A stretch of 64,000 nt of DNA from DYJE01 sp964637565 (lineage in GTDB: Bacteria; Desulfobacterota; Desulfobacteria; Desulfobacterales; Desulfolunaceae). Position numbers and translations under genes: made by a program. Under the pieces are notes generated by a model. It was not told the DNA's origin. It saw only the letters and a program-made list of their open reading frames with translations, and did not search any database. Positions within the stretch are counted from its first letter, which is position 1. The number at the start of each line of letters is the position of its first letter. The stretch lies in NCBI GenBank assembly GCA_964637565.1, contig CAZWTY010000006.1:1-64000 (forward strand), read 5' to 3'. Below are positions 54,345 through 61,652 of this stretch, one piece after another.

Positions 54345-55270
54345 GAGAACTGGTTGTGATCAGCGGCAAAGGCGGAACGGGAAAAACGAGCCTGACGGCG
54401 GCCTTCGCGGCCTTGAGCAAGAACAGCGTGCTTTGCGACGCGGATGTGGACGCGGCGGACCTCCATCTTTTGATGAATCCCAGCATCGTGACACGGACGG
54501 ATTTTCAGGCCGGAAACGAGGCTGTCATCGACAAGGCCCTGTGCACGGAATGCGGACTCTGCCGTGAACTCTGCCGTTTCAACGCGGTGGGGGAGGATTA
54601 TGTCATCGACAGCATCGCTTGCGAAGGATGCGGAGTCTGTGTGGATTTCTGCCCGGTCAAGGCCATCGCCTTTCCCGTCAAAACCTGCGGAGAATGGTAC
54701 CGGTCCGATTCGCGTTTCGGGCCGATGATCCACGCCCGCCTGGGCATCGCCGAGGAAAACTCAGGACGGCTGGTCAGTCTTGTCCGGCAGGAGGCCCGGG
54801 AATTTGCGGAAGCTCACGGTCATGACCTGATCATCACCGACGGCCCTCCCGGCGTGGGGTGCCCGGTGATCGCGTCCCTGGGTGGGGCCACGGCGGTGTG
54901 CATCGTCACCGAACCCACGGTGTCGGGTCTTCACGACATGGAACGGGTCATGCGTCTGGCGGCCCACTTCAACATTCCGGGGATGCTGGTGATCAACAAA
55001 TACGACTTAAACCCGGCCATGGCCCAGAATATCGAGGATCTGGCCAGGGAGCGGAATGTGGCCTGCCTGGGCCGTATTCCCTTTGATCCCGGGTTCACCC
55101 GGGCCATGGTCCAGGGAAAAACCATTGTAGAGTACGAACAGGATTCGGAACTGACGAAAACCGTTACCGCCATCTGGGACGCCCTCATCACCTCGGCGGT
55201 GATGAACGCCCGGGGCATCAAGGATTTAAGCTATATGATCAAACCAAAACAAGGAGAAAATGTTTTATGA
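54341..55270 (+). CDS. MinD superfamily P-loop ATPase with inserted ferredoxin domain (second)
   Basis: 309 residues, paralogue of the preceding gene: SGKGGTGKTS, ferredoxin insert (about 66-115: CTECGLCRELC, CEGCGVCVDFC) and DGPPGVGCPV. It is a distant, not recent, duplicate. Its ATG overlaps the previous stop and its own stop overlaps the next start, so the genes are tightly coupled and the two ATPases probably form a heterodimer with the NifX-like proteins. Confidence 0.92.
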   Translation: MRELVVISGKGGTGKTSLTAAFAALSKNSVLCDADVDAADLHLLMNPSIVTRTDFQAGNEAVIDKALCTECGLCRELCRFNAVGEDYVIDSIACEGCGVCVDFCPVKAIAFPVKTCGEWYRSDSRFGPMIHARLGIAEENSGRLVSLVRQEAREFAEAHGHDLIITDGPPGVGCPVIASLGGATAVCIVTEPTVSGLHDMERVMRLAAHFNIPGMLVINKYDLNPAMAQNIEDLARERNVACLGRIPFDPGFTRAMVQGKTIVEYEQDSELTKTVTAIWDALITSAVMNARGIKDLSYMIKPKQGENVL

Positions 55271-55650
55271 AGAACGGAAGAATCGCCGTCCCCTCCATGA
55301 ACCAGGGAGGACTCGACGGTGTGAGAGCGGGTCATTTCGGACATTGCGACGTGTTCACCATCATCGACGTGGAAGACGGACAGATCAAGGACGTCAGCAC
55401 CGTCGCCAACCGTGAGCATGTCCAGGGCGGCTGCATGGTTCCCGTGAACCTTCTGGCCGGCCACAATGTCAACGCCCTGATCGTGGGCGGGATCGGCATG
55501 AGGCCCCTGATGGGTTTCAAGCAGGTGGGCATCGACGTTTACCATGACGCGGAAAGACCGGAAATTCGTCCGGTGGTGGAAGACCTGATCGCCGGCAGGC
55601 TGGCGATGATCAAGGACGACCAGGTCTGCGGTGGCGGGGGCCATCATTAG
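55267..55650 (+). CDS. NifX/MTH1175-family protein (ORP-like)
   Basis: 127 residues of the dinitrogenase Fe-Mo cofactor-like fold: RIAVPSMNQGGLDGVRAGHFGHCDVFTI, GGCMVPVNLL, IVGGIGMRPLMGF, and a C-terminal CGGGGHH that looks metal-binding. Overlaps the upstream ATPase gene by 4 bases. Confidence 0.88.
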   Translation: MKNGRIAVPSMNQGGLDGVRAGHFGHCDVFTIIDVEDGQIKDVSTVANREHVQGGCMVPVNLLAGHNVNALIVGGIGMRPLMGFKQVGIDVYHDAERPEIRPVVEDLIAGRLAMIKDDQVCGGGGHH

Positions 55651-55669
55651 TCCGGAGGAGGCAAAACGC

Positions 55670-56029
55670 ATGAAAATCGCTGTGACATCCAAGGGATCGG
55701 ACCTTGAATCCCAGGTGGATCCACGATTCGGCAGGGCGAAGTACATTCTGATCATCGATGCGGACACCCTGGCCTTCGAGGCCATCGATAATTCGGAAAA
55801 CCTCAACGCCTTCAAGGGCGCGGGGATCCAGGCGGCCACCATGATCTGCGACCGGGAGGCGGAAGTGCTCCTCACCGGGCACTGTGGTCCCAACGCCTTT
55901 ACCACCCTCAAGGCGGCGGGCGTCAAGGTGGTGAACGATGTGGAGGGCATGGTGCTGGACGCCGTGACCTCTTTCAAAAACGGCCGTTACACCTTTGCCG
56001 AAGAGGCCAATGTGGACGGGCACTGGTAG
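55670..56029 (+). CDS. Orange-protein-like NifX/MTH1175-family protein
   Basis: 119 residues, the size and layout of Desulfovibrio ORP (the carrier of a Mo-Cu-sulfide cluster): MKIAVTSKGSDLESQVDPRFGRAKYILII, ICDREAEVLLTGHCGPNAFTTLKAAGV. It has one Cys in CD and one in GHCG. GGAGGAGG precedes the ATG. Assigned by fold and neighbourhood; cluster binding is inferred. Confidence 0.87.
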   Translation: MKIAVTSKGSDLESQVDPRFGRAKYILIIDADTLAFEAIDNSENLNAFKGAGIQAATMICDREAEVLLTGHCGPNAFTTLKAAGVKVVNDVEGMVLDAVTSFKNGRYTFAEEANVDGHW

Positions 56030-56046
56030 CAGGCGTACACTTTCAG

Positions 56047-56120
56047 GGACGGCGGAAAGTCAAGGAAACTTTAAATAACGATCAGGGACAAGCCCTTGCG
56101 TTCCGCCGTCCTTGATTTTT
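56047..56120 (+). terminator. Long-range terminator-like structure within the ORP cluster
   Basis: GGACGGCGGAA (56047-56057) and TTCCGCCGTCC (56101-56111) pair perfectly over 11 bases around a 43-nt loop containing a small AGGG/CCCT hairpin, and TTGATTTTTTTTC follows. It would end or attenuate transcription before the CGGC-domain gene. Confidence 0.6.
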
Positions 56121-56172
56121 TTTCAGGCAGTTGGACCCAGGAAATTCCACGAACAAAGGAGAGAATAAAGCG

Positions 56173-56517
56173 ATGAAGAAAATTGCGATTGTGGCATGCG
56201 GTTCTTACATGGACACCGGTTACGGATGCCCCGGTGAATGGCGTTGTCTCAAGGCGGCGGCTCTCGGGGAAGGGAAATTCGACGAACCCAAAGCCGTGGT
56301 GTCTTTCGTGAAATGCCAGTGCCCCGGGCGGAGCCTGGTGGCCAACACGGGCATGGCGTTTAAACTTTCCGAAATCAAGGCCGACGAGATCTACCTGAGT
56401 TCCTGCATGGTTAACGCCAAACCCGGCTGTCCTTACAGTACACCTGAGGAAAAGGCCGAGATGATCAAGGCCAAGACGGGAATCGACGTGATTTTCGGGA
56501 CCCACGACTACCATTGA
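56173..56517 (+). CDS. CGGC-domain-like Cys-rich protein
   Basis: 114 residues with Cys pattern CGSYMDTGYGCPGEWRC, KCQCPGR and SSCMVNAKPGCPY. This matches CGGC-domain proteins, small redox/metal-binding candidates in anaerobes, although the signature tetrapeptide here reads CQCP rather than CGGCP. AAGGAGAG precedes the ATG. It sits beyond the terminator-like structure, so may be only partly co-expressed with the ORP-like genes. Function unknown. Confidence 0.78.
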   Translation: MKKIAIVACGSYMDTGYGCPGEWRCLKAAALGEGKFDEPKAVVSFVKCQCPGRSLVANTGMAFKLSEIKADEIYLSSCMVNAKPGCPYSTPEEKAEMIKAKTGIDVIFGTHDYH

Positions 56518-56527
56518 TGGGTTATTG

Positions 56528-56551
56528 GCCCCCGGCAGGACCGCCGGGGGC
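56528..56551 (+). terminator. Strong stem-loop after CGGC gene
   Basis: A perfect 9-bp stem GCCCCCGGC/GCCGGGGGC with a 6-nt loop lies 10 bases after the stop; little T-run follows. Confidence 0.55.
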
Positions 56552-56655
56552 TTACGACACGGCCTGTTGCGGCCTACCGCTTTTCACTTCGTATACAATG
56601 ACACGGCATTGAAAATAGACTTCAGTTATCCCGCCGATCCTGGTATCTTTTCAGG

Positions 56656-58440
56656 ATGAACGCGACTCCCTCATCCACGAAAACACATGACCGAACTTCT
56701 CCCTGGGATCTTATTCGTCCCTATTTCAGGGAAAACCGGGCGTTTATCGCAGCCGGTCTGATTTTTCTCGTGCTGGCCGATTCGGGCCAGCTCTACATTC
56801 CCCGGATCATCAAGCGGGCCGTGGATGACCTCACCTCCCTTTCGGCACACAGCGCCTCCCTTCTGAACGGGGCTCTTTCCATCGCGGCGGCGGCTCTCCT
56901 GATCGCCGTTTTCAGGTATGGTTGGCGGCGCTGCCTGATCGGTACGTCCAGGGTGATCGAGGAACGACTCCGGGACAGGTTGTTTGTCCATATCCAGAGC
57001 CTGTCGGCCCCCTTTTTTTTCCGGATGAGCACCGGCGACCTCATGGCCCACGCCACCAACGACATCACCAGCGTCCGCATGGCCACGGGCATGGGCATGG
57101 TGGCCCTGGTGGATGCCGTGTTCCTGGGCAGCGCCACCATCTTTTTCATGGTCTGGATCGACGGCACCCTCACGTTTTTCGCCCTGCTTCCCATGCCTCT
57201 TATCGTGATCTCCGCCCGGCTGTTCAGCCGCCGCATGCACACGCGCTATAAAAACGTCCAGGCCTCTTTTTCCCGGCTCACCGAAGGGGTCCGGGAGGGC
57301 TACGCCGGAATCCGGGTGGTCAAGGCCTACACCCGGGAAGGGGAGAGCCGGAGTCAGGTGGAGTCTCTTTCAAAGGAATTTGTGGCGAAGAATCTGGACC
57401 TGATCCGCGTGACCGGCTCTTTTTTTCCCCTGATGATCACCCTGTCCAACATCAGCCTGATCCTGGTGATCTATTTCGGAGGCCGGGGCACGATTTTCGG
57501 AGAGATTTCCGCTGGCGACCTGGTGGCCTTCATCAGCTACCTGGGGCTTCTCACCTGGCCCATGATGGCCCTGGGCTGGATGACCAACATGATCCAGAGG
57601 GGCAAGGCGTCCCTGGAACGGCTGGGGGAGATCCTGGACACCCGGCCCGATATTCCGGACAGCGGAAAAGACAATTTCGGTGCGGACGGCCCGGCATCTT
57701 TAAGTTTCAAAAATGTGTCCTTTGCCTATGGGGCAGGCGGGCCTCTTGTTCTCGAAAATATCTCCTTCGATCTGGAACCGGGTCGCATTCTCGGCCTGGT
57801 GGGACCGCCGGGCTGCGGCAAGTCCAGCCTCCTTTCCCTTGTGCCCAGGCTGTTCGATCCGGCGGAAGGTGAGATCTCCCTGGGCAACACCGATATCCGG
57901 GACATGAAACTTGCCCGTCTCCGGGACATGGTCTCCTTCGTACCCCAGGAGCCCTTTCTCTTCGAGGGCAGCATCCGGGACAACATCCTTATGGGCAACG
58001 GCAGCGCCTCGGAACAGGAACTTATCGCCGCCGTGAAAAAAGCCTGTCTTGACAGGGATATCCTGGGGTTCAGGCAGGGTCTGGACACCCTGGTGGGGGA
58101 AAAGGGCGTGATCCTGTCCGGGGGCCAGAAACAGCGGGTGGCCCTGGCGCGCGCCTTTCTCCATGACCGAGACATCATGATCTTCGACGATCCGGTGAGC
58201 CAGGTGGACACCCGGACCGGGGCGGCCATTATCGAAACCCTGAAGAATCTGGCGCCGGGGAAAAAGATGCTGATCAGCTCCCACCGGCTGGCGGCTCTCT
58301 CGGCGGCCGACGAGATTCTCGTTCTCGACCGGGGCAGGGTGCTGGAGCGGGGTGATCATCAACGGCTGATGGAGCTGGGCGGGTACTACGCCAGGACCAT
58401 CCGGCTTCAGGATATGGAGGCGGATGTCCATGAGGAATGA
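56656..58440 (+). CDS. ABC exporter half-transporter A (degenerate catalytic site)
   Basis: 594 residues: six transmembrane helices (about 25-310) and an ABC ATPase domain (about 350-590). Walker A GPPGCGKSS, Q-loop and signature LSGGQKQRVAL are normal, but Walker B reads IMIFDDPVSQVD, with Asp in place of the catalytic Glu, as in the degenerate subunit of heterodimeric exporters (TM287, LmrC, BmrC types). A CAGG ribosome site precedes the ATG. It overlaps the second half-transporter. Confidence 0.9.
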   Translation: MNATPSSTKTHDRTSPWDLIRPYFRENRAFIAAGLIFLVLADSGQLYIPRIIKRAVDDLTSLSAHSASLLNGALSIAAAALLIAVFRYGWRRCLIGTSRVIEERLRDRLFVHIQSLSAPFFFRMSTGDLMAHATNDITSVRMATGMGMVALVDAVFLGSATIFFMVWIDGTLTFFALLPMPLIVISARLFSRRMHTRYKNVQASFSRLTEGVREGYAGIRVVKAYTREGESRSQVESLSKEFVAKNLDLIRVTGSFFPLMITLSNISLILVIYFGGRGTIFGEISAGDLVAFISYLGLLTWPMMALGWMTNMIQRGKASLERLGEILDTRPDIPDSGKDNFGADGPASLSFKNVSFAYGAGGPLVLENISFDLEPGRILGLVGPPGCGKSSLLSLVPRLFDPAEGEISLGNTDIRDMKLARLRDMVSFVPQEPFLFEGSIRDNILMGNGSASEQELIAAVKKACLDRDILGFRQGLDTLVGEKGVILSGGQKQRVALARAFLHDRDIMIFDDPVSQVDTRTGAAIIETLKNLAPGKKMLISSHRLAALSAADEILVLDRGRVLERGDHQRLMELGGYYARTIRLQDMEADVHEE

Positions 58441-60397
58441 TCTGGGGAACTTTGAAGAAGAACGTCTGGGGAAAGCCTACGATCTCCGCCTGATCTTACG
58501 GATCGTTCCGTTCATGAAACCCTACGCCGGGGTTTTCGCCTTGTCCGTGGCCATGCTGGCCCTGATCACGGTCCTTGAACTTTCGGTCCCCTATGTGACC
58601 CGGAACGTGATCGACCGTTACATCGTGTCTGTGGAATCCCGGGACAGGCTCGGTGAACAGCGCCCGATGATCCGTGTGACGGCGGACAGTGATGCGGCCC
58701 GGGTTGTCCTTGAACGCCGCGATGCCTGGGTGGAAAGAAAAGGGGACGAGGTTTTCCTGGCCCTTTCCGGCCTTTCGTCCATGGACGAAGAAGACATCCG
58801 GATTTTAAGGCGGAAGGACCTTGCCGGTGTGACCCGGGCGGCTCTTCTTCTCCTTGGTATCGTGATCGTCCAGTACCTTTTTACCTATATCCAGAAATTC
58901 GTCACCGAATACGCGGGACAGCGGATCATGCACGACCTGAGGATGCGGGTGTTCACCCATGTCCAGAGCCTCAGCCTGACGTTTTTCAACAGAAATCCCG
59001 TGGGACGCCTGGTGACCCGGACCACCAACGATATCCAGAACATGCAGGAGATGTTCAGCTCGGTCATCGACTTCGTGTTCAAGGACCTGTTCCTGATCGT
59101 GGGAATCGCCGGGGTCCTGCTGGTCATTTCACCGCGCCTTGCTCTGGTTTCGTTTACGGTGATCCCTTTCGTTCTTCTGGCAAGCGTCTGGTTTTCACGG
59201 TTCGCCAGGGAAGCTTTCAGGGACCTTCGGGTGCTCACGGCCAGAATTAACACACGGATTTCCGAGTCCATCCAGGGCATGCGGGTGATCCAGCTTTTCC
59301 GCTACGAACGGGAAAACCACCGGGCTTTCGCCGCGGTGAACCACGACAATTACCTGGCCGGAATACGGCAGCTCCAGGTTTTTTCCGTGTTCATGCCCAT
59401 CGTGGAACTTCTGGGGTCCCTGGCCCTGGCCCTGATTATCTACCATGGAGGACGTGGTGTGCTGGCTGAAACGGTGAGCCTTGGCACCCTGGTGGCCTTT
59501 ATCTCCTACATGAAGATGTTTTTCAGGCCCATCCGGGACGTGACGGAAAAGTACAACGTGCTCCAGAACGCCATGTCCTCGGCCGAGCGGATCTTCCAGA
59601 TCCTCGATAAAACCGGGGACGTGGAAGAACAGGGCGGGCATGCCTCCGGGGCGGCGCTTCAAACCCTGGACGGGATACGCCACGTGGAATTTGACTCCGT
59701 GAGTTTCGGCTACAAGAAATCCGAGCCGGTGCTCCACGATCTTTCCTTTTCTCTGGGCCAGGGGGACGTGCTGGCCGTGGTGGGACCCACCGGAGCGGGC
59801 AAGACCTCCCTGATCCATCTGATCGTGGGGTTTTACAGACCTTTGTCCGGCCGGGTGACTTTCAATTTCGTGGACCGCTCGTCCTATTCCCTTGCATCCA
59901 TCCGGCGAAGAATCGCCTTGGTGACCCAGGACCCCTTTCTTTTTTCAGGAACCGTCCGTCAGAACATCCTGGGTGTGGAAAGCGCCATGCCGGAGGAACG
60001 TTTCAGGGAGATCCTTGCGGCGGCCCACTGCGACGGACTGGTGAGCCGGCTTGAAAACGGCGCGGACACGGTGCTCGCCGAAGGAGGGTCGGGCCTGTCC
60101 AGCGGAGAGCGTCAGCTGATCTCCATTGCCAGAGCCATCGCCCGGGACCCGGACCTGATCATTCTGGACGAGGCCACCTCGTACATCGACAGCGAAAGCG
60201 AGGTGAAAATCCAGGCGGCCCTGGAAAACCTGATGCGGTCCAGAACCTCGGTGATCATCGCCCACCGGATTTCAACAGCCAGGCACGCGGACCGGATTCT
60301 GGTGTTGAAAAAAGGCCGGGTGGTTGAAAGCGGAGATCACCGGGATCTGATGGAGAAAAAGGGGCTGTACTTCAAGATGGTGAAGATGAAAGGCTGA
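58430..60397 (+). CDS. ABC exporter half-transporter B
   Basis: 655 residues: six transmembrane helices, with an unusual extracytoplasmic insert of about 70 residues between TM1 and TM2 (around 60-130: RVTADSDAARVVLERRDAWV), then the ATPase (about 400-650) with Walker A GPTGAGKTS and a normal Walker B IILDEATSYID. Its signature reads LSSGERQ, complementing the degenerate site of partner A. ATG 58430 is preferred over 58424 because GGAGG is 9 bases away. Substrate unknown; lipid or drug export is typical of the family. Confidence 0.9.
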   Translation: MRNDLGNFEEERLGKAYDLRLILRIVPFMKPYAGVFALSVAMLALITVLELSVPYVTRNVIDRYIVSVESRDRLGEQRPMIRVTADSDAARVVLERRDAWVERKGDEVFLALSGLSSMDEEDIRILRRKDLAGVTRAALLLLGIVIVQYLFTYIQKFVTEYAGQRIMHDLRMRVFTHVQSLSLTFFNRNPVGRLVTRTTNDIQNMQEMFSSVIDFVFKDLFLIVGIAGVLLVISPRLALVSFTVIPFVLLASVWFSRFAREAFRDLRVLTARINTRISESIQGMRVIQLFRYERENHRAFAAVNHDNYLAGIRQLQVFSVFMPIVELLGSLALALIIYHGGRGVLAETVSLGTLVAFISYMKMFFRPIRDVTEKYNVLQNAMSSAERIFQILDKTGDVEEQGGHASGAALQTLDGIRHVEFDSVSFGYKKSEPVLHDLSFSLGQGDVLAVVGPTGAGKTSLIHLIVGFYRPLSGRVTFNFVDRSSYSLASIRRRIALVTQDPFLFSGTVRQNILGVESAMPEERFREILAAAHCDGLVSRLENGADTVLAEGGSGLSSGERQLISIARAIARDPDLIILDEATSYIDSESEVKIQAALENLMRSRTSVIIAHRISTARHADRILVLKKGRVVESGDHRDLMEKKGLYFKMVKMKG

Positions 60398-60412
60398 GCA
60401 GGGAAATGCAAA

Positions 60413-60433
60413 GGGCGAACACAAGGTTCGCCC
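60413..60433. repeat. Palindromic GGGCGAAC-ACAAG-GTTCGCCC element
   Basis: A perfect 8-bp hairpin 15 bases after the exporter stop and 33 bases before a convergent gene stop; it could end both transcripts. The wording GGGGCGAACCTTGTGTTCGCC is of the REP kind that recurs between convergent genes in many bacterial genomes. Confidence 0.6.
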
Positions 60434-60465
60434 CTACAGATTTTCTTATTCGATGGGACCCAAGC

Positions 60466-61556
60466 TTAGAAGGGTTTGGAAACCCCGATGTTGAATTTTA
60501 AGCTGCGGTCGGGATCTTCGGTGGGCTTCATGGTCACTTTGTCATCATTCCATTCGTCGTAGACGGGAATGGCCAAAGACGCGTTGAACTCCGCATTATA
60601 AGCTTTCCACAGGTAAGTGACGCTGGGAATCAGTTCCAGGGTGTTGATTCCGGGGGTGTATCCGAGAAATTCCACCTTGTCTTCACTTTTGTTTTTGTAG
60701 ACAAGAACACCACCCACCCTCAGGGTGTCGTTGACATTGTAGTCTCCTCCACCGGAGATCACGAACTCGTCGCCACGGGTGATATCCGTTCCCTGAATAT
60801 CGCTGTCGCCGTTGTAGCCGTAACCCAACCCTCCCTTGAGGGAGAATCCTTCAAAATACCAGGTTCCGTTGACGTAGACGGCGGCGTCCGTGGAGCCGGT
60901 TCCAAGCTCGACTTCAGCATCCTCATATTCACCCGTGGGCGCTTTCACGATCAATCTGGAGTCGAGCAGCAGCTGGGGAAAACGGATAAGGTAGTTGGCC
61001 GAAAAGGTGATGTCGCCGANNNNNNNNNNNNNNNNNNNNNNNNNNNNNNNNNNNNNNNNNNNNNNNNNNNNNNNNNNNNNNNNNNNNNNNNNNNNNNNNN
61101 NNNNNNNNNNNNNNNNNNNAGCAGCAGCTGGGGAAAACGGATAAGGTAGTTGGCCGAAAAGGTGATGTCGCCGAGTCCGCTGTCTTTTTTGTCACCAATC
61201 TCACGGGTTGTCCATGGAATGACGACTTTGAGGTTCAAGAGTTCTTTGTTTCCTGTCAGTGACAAGGGGAAACCATAGGATATGGGAATGTTGTAGGTCT
61301 GGATGTTGTCGCTGATCATGGCTTCAACACTGACAGATTTGACGGGAACATCGGAAATTTGGCCGTCCATGGAGACGATGGTCGTCGATGGCGGGCTTTC
61401 CACCTTCTGGATCGTACTGTCTGCTGTGGCGATGTTCTGGGCGTCATCGGCTGCTTTCGGGTTGTCTATCCGCTCGATCAGTTCATAATATTCCAGGGCA
61501 TGGGCCGAACCCGCCACGAGAAGAATGGTTAAAACGAACAACAGGTATTTTTTCAT
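60466..61556 (-). CDS. Outer-membrane transporter-like protein, interrupted by scaffold gap
   Basis: The gene runs across the N gap. After removing the gap and one copy of the 55-bp overlap, it is one 936-base frame, 311 residues: signal peptide (about 1-20; LLFVLTILLVAGSAHA), helical N-terminus, then a beta-barrel-type region (VVIPWTTREIGDKKDSGLGDI; YVNGTWYFEGFSLKGGLGYGYNG; ending VSKPF with terminal Phe). It resembles the transporter/'phenol MetA degradation-type' outer-membrane family (PTGEYEDA, GSTDAAVYVNGTWYF). The reading-frame shift as scaffolded is 155 bases (2 mod 3). AAGGGGG precedes the ATG. Specific cargo unknown. Confidence 0.75.
60965..61174. other. 100-N scaffold gap flanked by identical 55-bp contig ends
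   Basis: 60965-61019 equals 61120-61174 exactly and N runs from 61020 to 61119. The duplicate is an unmerged overlap of two contigs, not biology: collapsing it restores an intact reading frame. Confidence 0.9.
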
Positions 61557-61596
61557 GAATCCCCCTTGGTAAAACTTAGTGCTGCTGGTGCTGAGT

Positions 61597-61627
61597 GAAA
61601 AACGGCCCTTCTTTGGGAAGGGCCGTT
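61597..61627 (-). terminator. Rho-independent terminator of the large lipoprotein gene
   Basis: A perfect 11-bp stem AACGGCCCTTC/GAAGGGCCGTT with a 5-nt loop; minus-strand TTTTTC follows. It lies 26 bases after the stop and 45 bases before the next start. Confidence 0.85.
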
Positions 61628-61652
61628 CTGGTTATGTCGTTAACTGGAACGC

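Noticed and set aside
52528..56029. Nitrogen fixation role for the NifX-like genes
   Set aside because: No nifH/D/K/E/N/B is present; two MinD/ferredoxin ATPases and a sigma-54 activator match the orp locus instead.
60965..61174. 55-bp direct repeat around the N gap as a real duplication
   Set aside because: It is identical end to end, bounds exactly 100 N and its removal restores the frame, so it is a scaffolding overlap.
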